A stretch of 64,000 nt of DNA from Clostridia bacterium (GCA_017631795.1 JAGBSO010000020.1:1-64000); one strand, 5' to 3'. Positions 8,910 through 19,086 are shown, counted from the first letter of the stretch. Numbers and translations are program-made. Notes: generated by a model not told the origin, from the letters alone.

Positions 8910-9806
8910 TTGAAAATACTTGAGAATTCTGCAGAAATTGATCTTACCGATATTGATTTATCAAATATCGGTGAGAATATAGATAATGCTGATAAGATCA
9001 TTGACACTATCATTAATAAAATCAGCGAATATCTTGCAGAAATAGGTATAAACCTTATAATTTCCATTGTTTTGTTGCTGGTGGGATGGAAACTTATTAA
9101 TTTCTTTTCCAAAAAAATAAAAGAAGGCAAAATTTTCACAAAAATTGAACCAACAACAAGGTATTTCATGAACAGCACTGTATCAATTTCAATGAAAGTA
9201 CTGCTTGTAATTACCGTTGCAGCAATTCTTGGTGTGCCTATGACATCAATGATTACAGTTCTTGGTTCATGTGGTCTTGCAATAGGACTTGCACTTCAAG
9301 GAAGTCTTTCAAATATTGCAGGTGGTTTTATTCTTACAGTCTTCAAACCTTTTGTTGTCGGTGATTTTATCAAAACAGGTGAATTTGAAGGTACAGTAAA
9401 AGCCATCAACATTTTCTATACAAAGATTATAACGCCTGATAATAAAATCATTGTTATCCCAAACAGTAAGGTTTCTGACAGTGCGCTGATAGATTATAAC
9501 GCCTTTAAAACAAGAAGAGTTGAAATTGATATCACTGCTGCATATTCTGAAAATTCAGATATCGTCAAACAGGCACTTATTGATGCAGCTGAATCAAATG
9601 AAAAAGTTGACACGTCAATTGAACCGACTGCAGTAATAAAGTCCTTTGATGACAGTGCGGTTTCATATCAGCTTCGTTTCTGGTGCAAAACAGAGGACTA
9701 CTGGGATGTGAAATATGCTGTTACGGAAAAGGTCAAAAAGATCTTTGATGAAAGAAAAATCCAGATTCCGTTCCCGCAAATGGATGTACATATCACAAAA
9801 GAATAA
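8910..9806 (+). CDS. Small-conductance mechanosensitive channel (MscS family)
   Basis: Membrane channel that opens on membrane tension and releases solutes during hypo-osmotic shock. About 298 aa. Hydrophobic segments occur near 45-65, 90-110 and in the pore helix region, where GLALQGSLSNIAGGF is the conserved MscS pore signature. The following VVGDFIKTGEFEGTVKAI and NKIIVIPNSK form the beta domain, and the C-terminal alpha/beta domain is intact. TTG at 8910 follows ATAGGTGATTT at proper spacing; an in-frame GTG at 8901 overlaps that ribosome site. Its position just after the mannosidase suggests cotranscription, and a strong terminator follows. Confidence 0.9.
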   Translation: MKILENSAEIDLTDIDLSNIGENIDNADKIIDTIINKISEYLAEIGINLIISIVLLLVGWKLINFFSKKIKEGKIFTKIEPTTRYFMNSTVSISMKVLLVITVAAILGVPMTSMITVLGSCGLAIGLALQGSLSNIAGGFILTVFKPFVVGDFIKTGEFEGTVKAINIFYTKIITPDNKIIVIPNSKVSDSALIDYNAFKTRRVEIDITAAYSENSDIVKQALIDAAESNEKVDTSIEPTAVIKSFDDSAVSYQLRFWCKTEDYWDVKYAVTEKVKKIFDERKIQIPFPQMDVHITKE

Positions 9807-9813
9807 TTAAAAG

Positions 9814-9846
9814 AAGCCATCGGAATTTCCGATGGCTTTATTTTAT
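9814..9846 (+). terminator. Terminator after the MscS gene
   Basis: Nine-pair stem AGCCATCGG / CCGATGGCT with a five-base loop, then TTATTTTAT. Confidence 0.85.
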
Positions 9847-9847
9847 A

Positions 9848-9876
9848 ATAAAAGACCGCGAGAAAATCTCACGGTC
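9848..9876 (-). terminator. Terminator of the heat-shock operon (after dnaJ)
   Basis: Inverted repeat GACCGCGAGA / TCTCACGGTC with one mismatch and a short loop. On the minus strand it is followed by TTTTATTATAAAA. It lies just after the dnaJ stop. Confidence 0.75.
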
Positions 9877-9884
9877 AATATGTT

Positions 9885-11054
9885 TTATTTTTTCTTCTTA
9901 CCGAAAAAACCTTTTTTTTCATCGTTTTCGCCGGGAGTATTATTGGCAGAAAACGGTGCTTTTCCTCCAAGATCATCATTAAGTTCTCTTATAAGCTCTT
10001 TTTGTCTTTCAGTAAGTTTCTTAGGTACTTCAACTACAATTTTAACAAGTTGATCACCGCGGCCTCTGCCATGAACATTCTGAATACCTCTGTCTTTAAG
10101 CTTAAATATTGTTCCTGGCTGAGTACCAGCAGGAATGGAATATTTCACCTTACCGTCAAGAGTAGGAACCATCAGTTCATCACCCAAAGCTGCTTGCGCA
10201 AATGTAACAGTTATCTCACACCATACATTATATCCGTCACGTTCAAAGAACGGATGAGGTCTGACATTTACCCCAACGCGCAAATCACCTGAAGGTCCGC
10301 CGTTAACACCGCGGTTACCCTGTCCTCTTACACTGAAAACCTGTCCGTCATCAATACCTGCAGGTACAGTAACATCCTGCTTGACAGTTCTTCTGATTCT
10401 TCCATATCCTTTACATTTTTTACATGGAGTAGGGATAATTGTACCCTTACCATTACAACGAGGACAAGCTTTGCTTGATTGTATAACACCAAAAGGTGTT
10501 CTCTGCTGAGTTGTTACCTGGCCTCTGCCGTTACAATCAGGGCAAGTCTGAGTTGTGGTACCCTTCGCAGCACCGCTACCGCTACACTCATCACAAACTT
10601 CAATACGCTGAATATCAATTGTTCTTTTACAACCTTTTGCAGCTTCTTCAAATGAAATTGTAATGCCTGTCTGAATATCAGAACCACGCTGAGGAGCATT
10701 CGGATTCTGTCGCTGACCGCCACCAAAACCGCCACCGAAGAATGTAGAAAAAATATCTCCGAGATCAAAATCCATGCCGCCAAAACCGCCGCCGAAACCG
10801 CCGCCCTGACCTGCTCCATAATTAGGGTCAACACCGGCGTGACCAAATCTGTCATACTTTGATTTTTTATCAGCATCGGAAAGAACTTCATATGCTTCAT
10901 TGGCTTCTTTGAATTTAGCCTCAGCTTCAGTATCACCGGGATTAAGATCAGGATGATACTTCTTTGCCATTTTTCTGTATGCTTTTTTTATTTCATCCTC
11001 AGATGCACTTTTATCTACACCAAGGACTTCATAATAATCTCTTTTATCTGCCAT
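9885..11054 (-). CDS. dnaJ: Chaperone protein DnaJ
   Basis: Hsp40 co-chaperone that delivers unfolded substrates to DnaK and stimulates its ATPase. The 389-aa product has a J domain (about 1-70, with the HPD motif in [10 protein letters not shown]), a Gly/Phe-rich linker with repeated GGGFGG, four CxxCxGxG zinc repeats ([32 protein letters not shown]), then the C-terminal substrate-binding region and a basic KKKK tail. The start is the ATG at 11054, preceded by AGAGGAT; the frame continues eight codons upstream without a ribosome site. Last gene of the hrcA operon, separated from dnaK by a GC-rich hairpin. Confidence 0.97.
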   Translation of the reverse strand: MADKRDYYEVLGVDKSASEDEIKKAYRKMAKKYHPDLNPGDTEAEAKFKEANEAYEVLSDADKKSKYDRFGHAGVDPNYGAGQGGGFGGGFGGMDFDLGDIFSTFFGGGFGGGQRQNPNAPQRGSDIQTGITISFEEAAKGCKRTIDIQRIEVCDECSGSGAAKGTTTQTCPDCNGRGQVTTQQRTPFGVIQSSKACPRCNGKGTIIPTPCKKCKGYGRIRRTVKQDVTVPAGIDDGQVFSVRGQGNRGVNGGPSGDLRVGVNVRPHPFFERDGYNVWCEITVTFAQAALGDELMVPTLDGKVKYSIPAGTQPGTIFKLKDRGIQNVHGRGRGDQLVKIVVEVPKKLTERQKELIRELNDDLGGKAPFSANNTPGENDEKKGFFGKKKK

Positions 11055-11078
11055 ATAAATCCTCTTATACAAGCACAT

Positions 11079-11096
11079 CCCCGTCAGAAGACGGGG
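11079..11096. other. GC-rich hairpin between dnaK and dnaJ
   Basis: Seven-pair stem CCCCGTC / GACGGGG with an AGAA loop, in the short dnaK-dnaJ spacer. No T run follows on the minus strand, so it is more likely an mRNA processing or stability element, or a leaky attenuator, than a full terminator. Confidence 0.6.
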
Positions 11097-11112
11097 GTAT
11101 ACCGAAACTTAA

Positions 11113-12984
<1,872 letters not shown>

Positions 12985-13023
12985 TTAATTAGAAAAATTA
13001 TATAAATTAAATTTTATACTGAA

Positions 13024-13536
13024 TCAGTTTGCAACCTTTACAGTTGCGGGACGGATTACCTTGTCACCGATTTTGTAACCCTTCATAAAAACATCCGCAA
13101 TGACATTTTCATCGAAGCTGTCATCTTCAATATGCATAACACCGTTATGGAAATTGGGGTCAAACGCTTCACCTACAGCCCCAAAAGCTTCAACGCCCAT
13201 GCCGGTAAGAATTTCAATAAACTGAGTTACTGTCATTTCTATACCCTTTTTGTAACCATCAAAATCTGCCTCTGCATTAAATGCAGCTCTTTCAAAATTA
13301 TCAATAACGGGAAGAATTTTTGAAAGAATATCAGTTTTTGTGTAAGAAACTCTTGCCTCAATATCTTTCTGTGAGCGCTTTCTGAAATTATCATATTCAG
13401 CAAGAATACGCATATATTTATCATTCAATGAATCATATTCTGCCTGTAGATTTTCAAGCTTCTGTGCAGATTCATCAACAGGAACCTGTGCTGTTTCAGT
13501 TGACTCTGTTTTAATATCTTTTTCTTTTTTTGCCAT
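13024..13536 (-). CDS. grpE: Nucleotide exchange factor GrpE
   Basis: Promotes ADP release from DnaK. The 170-aa product has a charged N terminus, a long coiled-coil helix (about 20-75, including the family stretch EYDNFRKRS), and a C-terminal beta domain ending in GYKIGDKVIRPATVKVAN, the most conserved part of GrpE. An AGGTAAAG ribosome site precedes the ATG. The stop of hrcA is about nine bases upstream, so the two genes are tightly linked in one operon. Confidence 0.95.
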   Translation of the reverse strand: MAKKEKDIKTESTETAQVPVDESAQKLENLQAEYDSLNDKYMRILAEYDNFRKRSQKDIEARVSYTKTDILSKILPVIDNFERAAFNAEADFDGYKKGIEMTVTQFIEILTGMGVEAFGAVGEAFDPNFHNGVMHIEDDSFDENVIADVFMKGYKIGDKVIRPATVKVAN

Positions 13537-13545
13537 TTCTTTACC

Positions 13546-14565
13546 TCATTCTTCAATTAATTCGGAAAGTACATTTCCGACAATATCGCTTATATTAATA
13601 ATATTCGGAATCACTCTGGAATAATCAATCCTTACAGGACCTATTACACCCACAGCGCCGACAAATCTGCCGCCGACCGAATATTTAGAGCTGATAATAC
13701 TTGTATTTTCAAAAGATCTGTTCATACTTTCTCTTCCGATTAATATATTTGTCTTTTCATTTCCTTTATTTATCAATGATGCAATAGAGGCAGAATTTTT
13801 AAACTGTTCAAATATATTGTACACATCGGATTCAAGTTCTTTGCACCCCAACAACTTTGACTGACCTTCAATAATAATATTGCACATTGAAGCTTCTTTT
13901 GCAAGATCTGTCAATGTTACTAGCAACGGAGTCATCATCAGAGCTTTATCACCTAATGATACCGCAAGAGACTGAATAGCTGCAACATTAAAATCGTCTG
14001 ACGACCTGCCGATAAAATATGCAGCCGCTATATTATAAAACAGTTCAGCACTTTTTATATCAAGTTCACCATCACATCTGCAGATTTTACTCTTTATGAC
14101 ACCTGTTGACATCATAATTATAATCAGCACTGTTCTGGCTCCCAACGGTACCATTTCAACCTTTTTGATAAAAGCATTGATATCATAAGGTGTAATAGCA
14201 ACGGATGTGCAACCTGTTATATCAGACAGAATTTTTGCAGCATCAGCAAGAATATCTTTCGGTTCACCATCAAAATTATCAAAACGGCTTTGAACAGAAA
14301 ACCTGTCTGCGTTACTGATATCATACACCGGCATAAGATTGTTAATGTAAAATCTGATTCCTTTCTGCGAAGGAATTCTTCCTGCAGATGTATGCGGTTG
14401 TTCGAGATAACCGATATCAGACAATTCCGACATTTCATTTCTTACTGTTGCGGATGAAACAGACAGCCCTTCACACAGAACTTTAGAACCAACAGGCTCT
14501 CCTGTCTGAATATATCGTTCAATAACAGCAGTAAGTATTTTCTTCTTTCTGTCTGAAAGTTCCAT
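13546..14565 (-). CDS. hrcA: Heat-inducible transcription repressor HrcA
   Basis: Represses class I heat-shock genes by binding CIRCE; its folding depends on GroE, linking repression to chaperone supply. The winged-helix N terminus (MELSDRKKKILTAVIERYI...) contains SSATVRNEMSELSDIGYLEQPHTSAGR-like sequence typical of HrcA, followed by a GAF-like domain. The Met at 14565 (339 aa) is chosen because GAAGGTGAAGC precedes it; the open frame continues 17 codons upstream through the CIRCE element, which cannot be coding if the predicted promoter is used. First gene of hrcA-grpE-dnaK-dnaJ, so it autoregulates. Confidence 0.95.
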   Translation of the reverse strand: MELSDRKKKILTAVIERYIQTGEPVGSKVLCEGLSVSSATVRNEMSELSDIGYLEQPHTSAGRIPSQKGIRFYINNLMPVYDISNADRFSVQSRFDNFDGEPKDILADAAKILSDITGCTSVAITPYDINAFIKKVEMVPLGARTVLIIIMMSTGVIKSKICRCDGELDIKSAELFYNIAAAYFIGRSSDDFNVAAIQSLAVSLGDKALMMTPLLVTLTDLAKEASMCNIIIEGQSKLLGCKELESDVYNIFEQFKNSASIASLINKGNEKTNILIGRESMNRSFENTSIISSKYSVGGRFVGAVGVIGPVRIDYSRVIPNIINISDIVGNVLSELIEE

Positions 14566-14585
14566 TGCTTCACCTTCAATCCTTA

Positions 14586-14612
14586 TTAGCACTCTCTTTG
14601 TATGAGTGCTAA
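14586..14612 (-). promoter_or_regulatory. CIRCE operator (HrcA binding site)
   Basis: Perfect inverted repeat TTAGCACTC-N9-GAGTGCTAA, identical to the CIRCE consensus, lying between the predicted promoter and the hrcA start codon, 20 bp before the ATG. HrcA binding here should repress the whole operon. Confidence 0.97.
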
Positions 14613-14622
14613 CCATGTATTA

Positions 14623-14651
14623 AATATAATACTATTTCAGACATTTGTCAA
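14623..14651 (-). promoter_or_regulatory. Sigma-A promoter of the hrcA operon
   Basis: On the minus strand, TTGACA (14651-14646) and TATATT (14628-14623) with a 17-bp spacer. The start would fall close to 14616, just before CIRCE. Confidence 0.85.
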
Positions 14652-14772
14652 TAGCTAAATCAAAAAAAAGTACCAATTTACAAAAAAAATCAGCATTCAA
14701 TCGCATTGAGTGCCAAAAAAAATATAGCAGTGCAATCATTACACTGCCATATTATTCCTTTTCTTTTGCAAA

Positions 14773-15771
14773 TTATTTATTTACAAGCAAAATATCAACC
14801 GAATCGTCAATTATCATCTGAGTATTCATTTCACTGTATTCAATTTGCTTTGACCACAGCTTTACATTATTTATTCTATCCTGATCTGTAATTTTTCCTG
14901 CATCATAAAATGTTTTACAGTCACATAAATACACAAAAATAAGATTTATAACTCCGAAACAAATTATCGATAAAACATTAGTGTCTTCAATTGATTTCAT
15001 AAAATGCCTGTACAAAATATAGGTCAATATCTGTTCATATTTTTCTGCATAAACTTTATCTGAAATATTTATATAACTTTTTAAATTATTTTCGAAATCC
15101 CCAACAAACCCTGTCCATTCTTCATTTATCGGCTCTGTTGACAGGAACAATTCAATCACAGATTGTGCAATCACATTAAAATCATTATTAATTACAGCAC
15201 TGATACAATCTCCGAAAAATTCATTTTCAACATATATTCCATACAATATAAGTTGATTGATTCTGTCTTTTAAAGATTTTTCTCTGTCTGCAATAATTTC
15301 AAAACAATTCATCCTGATGAATGAATAAAGTTTATATTCATCATCAACATATTCATCATCACCATCAGAAACAAACATCATCGTTTCATCAGAAGAAAAA
15401 ATCATTTCACAGACCTTTTCACAACACAAACCAAGTCCCATTTCTGTCACGTTTTCAAAACAATTGTAAAAACGCGGATGTTCACGACAAATTTCACACA
15501 AATATTCTTCACCCAACTTAGAATATATATCACACAGATTGTTCTGATTGAGAAAAACACATCGTTCGCTTTCGCAAAGTCTGAAACATGGAATATCTTC
15601 AGCATAAACAATGCTATCATTCAGTCTTTTTCCGAATTCACCATTCACATTTTTATATTTCTCAAAACTTTCAGCATCAATGTCAACTTCCCAGCCTGCA
15701 CAACATGTATCAGTACATTTATCTGCTTTACATCTGAAATCATCATAGAAATACGGTTTTAAATATATCAT
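14773..15771 (-). CDS. FliB-like Cys-rich protein (flagellin lysine-N-methylase family)
   Basis: Resembles the FliB family, named for methylation of flagellin lysines and recognised by an N-terminal cysteine cluster. Here CKADKCTDTCCAGWEVDID (near 14-32) is the signature, followed by CFRLC, CVFLNQNNLCDIY, LGEEYLCEICREHPR and GLCCEKVC, so a metal cluster is likely. Such proteins are common in Clostridia without flagella, and no flagellar gene is in this window, so the real substrate is unknown. The start is uncertain: ATG at 15771 has a weak GAGTG upstream, with GTG at 15783 as alternative. About 332 aa. The lipid kinase gene lies upstream on the same strand. Confidence 0.65.
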   Translation of the reverse strand: MIYLKPYFYDDFRCKADKCTDTCCAGWEVDIDAESFEKYKNVNGEFGKRLNDSIVYAEDIPCFRLCESERCVFLNQNNLCDIYSKLGEEYLCEICREHPRFYNCFENVTEMGLGLCCEKVCEMIFSSDETMMFVSDGDDEYVDDEYKLYSFIRMNCFEIIADREKSLKDRINQLILYGIYVENEFFGDCISAVINNDFNVIAQSVIELFLSTEPINEEWTGFVGDFENNLKSYINISDKVYAEKYEQILTYILYRHFMKSIEDTNVLSIICFGVINLIFVYLCDCKTFYDAGKITDQDRINNVKLWSKQIEYSEMNTQMIIDDSVDILLVNK

Positions 15772-15809
15772 ATTATATATCACTCTGCCATAATATTTTA
15801 AAATTAAGA

Positions 15810-15833
15810 TCGGGACAGTAAAAACCGTCCCGA
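15810..15833 (-). terminator. Hairpin after the lipid kinase gene
   Basis: Seven-pair stem TCGGGAC / GTCCCGA with a ten-base loop. The minus-strand tail (TCTTAATTTTAAAATATT) is AT-rich but has no clean T run, so termination may be partial. Confidence 0.55.
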
Positions 15834-15837
15834 CAGA

Positions 15838-16749
15838 TTATAAAAATTTAACTTTAGGCGAAACAACATTGATAGCTTCTCTTTTTACACTTATATCAAT
15901 TATATTATGTGCACCGCCATATTCACCGTCAAGTGTCCAAGGCACATCATCTTCAGTAGTAATTTTAAGCTTAGATGTACGCAGTAACACCACATTATCG
16001 CCTGAATAATCCTGACGGAGTGCGTTTGTAAATGCACTTGCAAGACTCTTAAGACCACGAGCTTTTACAAGCAGAAGTTCAAAAAGTCCGTCATTCATTT
16101 TAAATCCGAATTTTTCAAGCTTGAACAACCCTGAAATCTCATTCGTGTTTGCAACAGCTCCAAAATAAAATTCATCTTCTATAACACCATCATCATATTC
16201 AATCTTCATGCGCGCAGGTTTTATATTCTTTATCATCGGAACGAGTTTAATCACAAAACCGTTAATAAGGTATGCTGAACGTCCCAGCATATTCTTTACT
16301 TTCTGAGAAGTTGAATAAGCAATCTCTGTTGCCATGCCGAATGAAGCAACATAACTGAAGTACTTATCGTTGAATTTACCGATATCAAATTTATGTATAA
16401 GTTTTTCAACATACATCTGTGCTGCTTTATGGGGATCATTAGAGATGCCGAGAGTATGAGCAAAATCATTTGTAGAGCCGCAAGGCAAATATATAATAGG
16501 ATTATCACATTCAGCAAGCATCATGCCATTAATAACTTCATTATATGTACCGTCACCGCCGCAACAGATAACGGCATCATATTCAGGAGCATATTTCTGA
16601 GCAATATTTATTCCGTCACCCTGACATGTTGTTGTCTTTTCAAAACACTCCATACCATGTTCTTTAAAAGCTTTGATAATATCCCCTGCATCAATTCTTT
16701 TGCTGTCTTTACCCGCTCTGGGATTTTTAATCAATAATAATTTTTCCAA
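15838..16749 (-). CDS. Diacylglycerol/lipid kinase, YegS/BmrU family
   Basis: Cytoplasmic or membrane-associated lipid kinase, likely phosphorylating diacylglycerol and so recycling it to phosphatidate. The 303-aa product begins with LLIKNPRAGKDSKR, carries the nucleotide-binding CCGGDGTYNEVINGM near 62-76 and PCGSTNDFAHTLGI near 89-102, both diagnostic of the DAGK catalytic domain. The C-terminal half with WTLDGEYGG fits the YegS fold. The start is TTG at 16749, five bases after GGGGGTG. Upstream is an AT-rich gap leading to the tRNA cluster. The exact lipid cannot be told from sequence. Confidence 0.88.
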   Translation of the reverse strand: MEKLLLIKNPRAGKDSKRIDAGDIIKAFKEHGMECFEKTTTCQGDGINIAQKYAPEYDAVICCGGDGTYNEVINGMMLAECDNPIIYLPCGSTNDFAHTLGISNDPHKAAQMYVEKLIHKFDIGKFNDKYFSYVASFGMATEIAYSTSQKVKNMLGRSAYLINGFVIKLVPMIKNIKPARMKIEYDDGVIEDEFYFGAVANTNEISGLFKLEKFGFKMNDGLFELLLVKARGLKSLASAFTNALRQDYSGDNVVLLRTSKLKITTEDDVPWTLDGEYGGAHNIIDISVKREAINVVSPKVKFL

Positions 16750-16952
16750 AACAGCACCCCCAAATCATTTTACAATATACATTATAAAAATCAACTGAAT
16801 ATAAACAAATTAATAATACCATCTTTTTACAAATTTTTCAATATATTTAACATAATATCTGCACTTTAATATGACAAAAAAGAATACAAACTCATCAATA
16901 TAAAAATAATAAAATAAATATTAAAATAAATGATTTTTTTTGCATTTTACTA

Positions 16953-16982
16953 TTGACAAACACTATCAAAATATGTTAATAT
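16953..16982 (+). promoter_or_regulatory. Predicted promoter of the tRNA cluster
   Basis: TTGACA at 16953-16958, with TTAATA (17-bp spacer) or TAATAT (18-bp spacer) at 16976-16982, close before the tRNA-Gly gene. The preceding 200 bases are very AT-rich and hold no gene that I can see. Confidence 0.7.
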
Positions 16983-17000
16983 AATGCACGTCATTGAGAC

Positions 17001-17074
<74 letters not shown>

Positions 17075-17077
17075 TGT

Positions 17078-17154
17078 GCGCTGATAGCTCAGCTGGATAG
17101 AGCAACTGCCTTCTAAGCAGTAGGTCAGGGGTTCGAGTCCCTTTCAGCGCGCCA
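17078..17154 (+). tRNA. tRNA-Arg (anticodon TCT)
   Basis: Acceptor GCGCTGA / TCAGCGC; anticodon stem ACTGC / GCAGT with loop CTTCTAA gives TCT, reading AGA codons. D arm AGCTCAGCTGGATAGAGC and T loop TTCGAGT are normal. CCA is encoded. Three bases separate it from tRNA-Gly, so one precursor is likely. Confidence 0.97.
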
Positions 17155-17160
17155 TTTATG

Positions 17161-17237
17161 GTGGGTATAGCTCAGTTGGTTAGAGCGCCAGGTTGTGGCC
17201 CTGGAGGTCGACGGTTCGAATCCGTCTATCCACCCCA
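17161..17237 (+). tRNA. tRNA-His (anticodon GTG)
   Basis: Anticodon stem CCAGG / CCTGG with loop TTGTGGC gives GTG. Acceptor GTGGGTA / TATCCAC pairs with one G-T; the G at 17160 can serve as the extra 5' G-1 of tRNA-His opposite C73. CCA is encoded. Confidence 0.97.
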
Positions 17238-17248
17238 CTTAAAAAGCC

Positions 17249-17277
17249 GCAAATCACTTGTTGATTTGCTTTTTTTA
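17249..17277 (+). terminator. Terminator between tRNA-His and tRNA-Gln
   Basis: Eight-pair stem GCAAATCA / TGATTTGC with a five-base loop, then eight T. It ends the Gly-Arg-His transcript, yet the tRNA-Gln gene begins only 13 bases later. Confidence 0.85.
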
Positions 17278-17290
17278 TATCCAAAAATAA

Positions 17291-17365
17291 TGAGGAGTCG
17301 TCAAGCGGTAAGACACAGCACTTTGACTGCTGCATTCGTGGGTTCGAATCCCGCCTCCTCAGCCA
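17291..17365 (+). tRNA. tRNA-Gln (anticodon TTG)
   Basis: Acceptor TGAGGAG / CTCCTCA; anticodon stem CAGCA / TGCTG with loop CTTTGAC gives TTG. T arm GTGGGTTCGAATCCCGC is normal and CCA is encoded. No obvious promoter fits between the preceding terminator and this gene, so it probably depends on readthrough or on a promoter inside tRNA-His. Confidence 0.96.
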
Positions 17366-17370
17366 AATAA

Positions 17371-17407
17371 GACAGGTAATTTTGATACAATTACCTGTCT
17401 TATTTTT
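17371..17407 (+). terminator. Terminator after tRNA-Gln
   Basis: Eleven-pair stem GACAGGTAATT / AATTACCTGTC with a short loop, then TTATTTTT. Confidence 0.9.
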
Positions 17408-17421
17408 GTCTCTTCAGCAAA

Positions 17422-17465
17422 GACAAAAAAAACAGCGGGGCGTCGGCAAGGACACTCCGCTGTTT
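17422..17465 (-). terminator. Terminator of the coiled-coil protein gene
   Basis: Nine-pair stem AAACAGCGG / CCGCTGTTT enclosing a second small GTC/GAC stem. On the minus strand a run of eight T follows. Confidence 0.85.
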
Positions 17466-17479
17466 GTTATAATTCAATT

Positions 17480-18691
17480 TTATCTGATTTTCAATCTGCA
17501 ATAACTGGATTTTTTGTATATTTCAATTTCTCCTTCTTTCTCCAAATCTTTGAGAAGCCCCATAATTTTTGCGTATGTAAGATCTGAAACGGGAGAATTA
17601 TATGTTAACGACAAAATTTCACGAGGACCTTTCTTTTCGAGGAATTTCAGAATTTCTTCTTTATAACCTTCATCTACAAGTGCATAGACAGACGGGTTAT
17701 CAGTCTTCATTGACAAAGGCATTCTCGGTCTTCGCGGTAACGGAAGCTCAGTTTTTACTTTTTTCTCCAACCTCGTCTTTTTTTCTTTAAGAATTTCCTC
17801 AATATGAATTTTCTCTGCGTCAAAAGCTTTTTGAGCATCTTCTATTCCTTGCTGTGCAAATTCAATTTTTGAATTCATATTTTCAATAATTTTTTTACAT
17901 TTATGTTTCCTAAATATATTAACAGCACTTGTCGTTGCCAATAACACCTGAGCTTCATCGCGTTCCTTGGTGCTGTTATTTAATATTTCTGTCAGCCTTT
18001 TCTTTTCAGCCTTAAAATCAGCTTCTGCATTTTTTGTGAGAGTAGCACGCTCATCTTTTAATAAATTATTTACTTTTTCCTGACGTTTTTTTATTATTTC
18101 AGCTTCGATTTTATCTATCTGAGCAAGTCTGGCGTTATATTTCTGTTCCTCTTTTTTTTGCGCATTTTCTCTGGCTTGTGCGCGCTTCTTCTCGTCTTCC
18201 TGCTTTTTTCGCATCTCCTCTGCCTCAAGATCCTTTCGACCATCACAGTTTTTATATGCACTTTCCCAATAAGATTCAATCATTTTACATTCAATTGACG
18301 GAGTGTATGTAACAACAGCAAGCTCGCCGAGATTTGAATAATTCAAAGAAGCAGTAAAATCAACAGAAATATCCGATTCATTATTTAATCTTACAATCAG
18401 CTGCCATATATCACGCAATTCTTTTGCTGTTACAGAGTTGTTTATAAGCGGACGACAGGTCTCATCTATAATCTTAACCTGTGTCTGGCAGGTGACATAC
18501 AAATTTTCTATAAGATTTTTTGCAGAATGAATGATATCAGATGCTTCACTTAAAGCTGTATTGCTATGAAGGTTGATGTTTTTTGAAGCTTTATTTTCAA
18601 GCTTCATTTTTTCATCAAAGAAGCGATTTTTTGCATCCGCAAATATAGATTCGGTTTTATTTAAAGCTTTCTGTATTTCACTATTCAACAT
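17480..18691 (-). CDS. Coiled-coil protein with C-terminal winged-helix-like region, function unknown
   Basis: I do not recognise this 403-aa protein. Residues 1-150 are mixed helix with few charges in clusters. From about 155 to 330 it is very rich in Lys, Glu, Gln and Ala, clearly a long coiled coil, interrupted near 255-270 by a short hydrophobic stretch (LLATTSAVNIFRKHKC). After a Pro-rich linker (LPLPRRPRMP) the last 75 residues, with EEILKFLEKKGPREI and MGLLKDLEKEGEIEIYKK, look like a winged-helix DNA- or protein-binding fold. No signal peptide. The ribosome site AAAGGAA and the strong terminator show it is a real gene, apparently monocistronic; it lies at the edge of an accessory region. 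Confidence 0.7.
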   Translation of the reverse strand: MLNSEIQKALNKTESIFADAKNRFFDEKMKLENKASKNINLHSNTALSEASDIIHSAKNLIENLYVTCQTQVKIIDETCRPLINNSVTAKELRDIWQLIVRLNNESDISVDFTASLNYSNLGELAVVTYTPSIECKMIESYWESAYKNCDGRKDLEAEEMRKKQEDEKKRAQARENAQKKEEQKYNARLAQIDKIEAEIIKKRQEKVNNLLKDERATLTKNAEADFKAEKKRLTEILNNSTKERDEAQVLLATTSAVNIFRKHKCKKIIENMNSKIEFAQQGIEDAQKAFDAEKIHIEEILKEKKTRLEKKVKTELPLPRRPRMPLSMKTDNPSVYALVDEGYKEEILKFLEKKGPREILSLTYNSPVSDLTYAKIMGLLKDLEKEGEIEIYKKSSYCRLKIR

Positions 18692-18780
18692 ATTAAAATT
18701 TTCCTTTACTTCTAATTAATTTAATCCTAACATACAACTTATAGGATTACAATATATTTTTACAGCACTTTTGTTATAAT

Positions 18781-18995
18781 AATAAAAAATGATTCTATAA
18801 CCTGGAGTGAAACAAACAAATAAGTTGCACAACGCTGAGAGGATTTTGAACAACACTGAATTCTTATATCAAAATCAAAATTGGTATTCATAATAGTCAC
18901 ATTCGCTGATACAAAGAATTCCTCTTTACGAGGTTACTTCTTTGCTTGTCAAAGCTGAAAGTCCTTTATTTATAAGGGTTTTCGGCTTTTTTCTT
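18781..18995 (+). ncRNA. Candidate small RNA, unassigned
   Basis: A TATAAT box at 18775-18780 (no good -35 box) is followed by about 200 non-coding bases that can form GATTTTGA / TCAAAATC (about 18841-18875) and CAAAGAA..TTCTTTG enclosing CCTC/GAGG (18912-18944), and end in a long stem at 18953-18987 followed by TTTTTTCTTTTTTTCTC. Size and layout suit an independent small RNA. It matches no family I know; comparison with 6S, SRP, tmRNA and RNase P motifs found no signature. A decayed leader of the following pseudogene is the alternative. Confidence 0.35.
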
Positions 18996-19000
18996 TTTTT
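18953..19000 (+). terminator. Strong intrinsic terminator ending the candidate small RNA
   Basis: Stem starting AGCTGAAAGTCCTT and closing with AAGGGTTTTCGGCT, about 14 pairs including G-T pairs, followed by TTTTTTCTTTTTTTC. Confidence 0.75.
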
Positions 19001-19086
19001 CTCTCATTTATTCCACCTTAAAAAGCACAAGCATAGAGAACGCGAAATCTATTCTTCTACACGCAATTGGTTATGTGAAATTTGAA

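Noticed and set aside
14566..14616. Longer HrcA starting upstream of CIRCE
   Set aside because: It would translate the CIRCE operator; the internal ATG has a good ribosome site and begins the conserved domain.
17161..17370. 70-codon plus-strand frame over the tRNA genes
   Set aside because: It spans the tRNA-His and tRNA-Gln genes, a common false coding frame.
18830..18870. CTGAGAGGATTTTGAAC resembles part of a TPP riboswitch
   Set aside because: The second conserved block (ACCTGAT, GGATAATGCCAGCG) is missing and no thiamine gene follows, so the match is probably chance.
18953..18987. Palindromic hairpin considered as an insertion-sequence end
   Set aside because: No transposase frame, partner repeat or target duplication was seen; the T tail fits an ordinary terminator.
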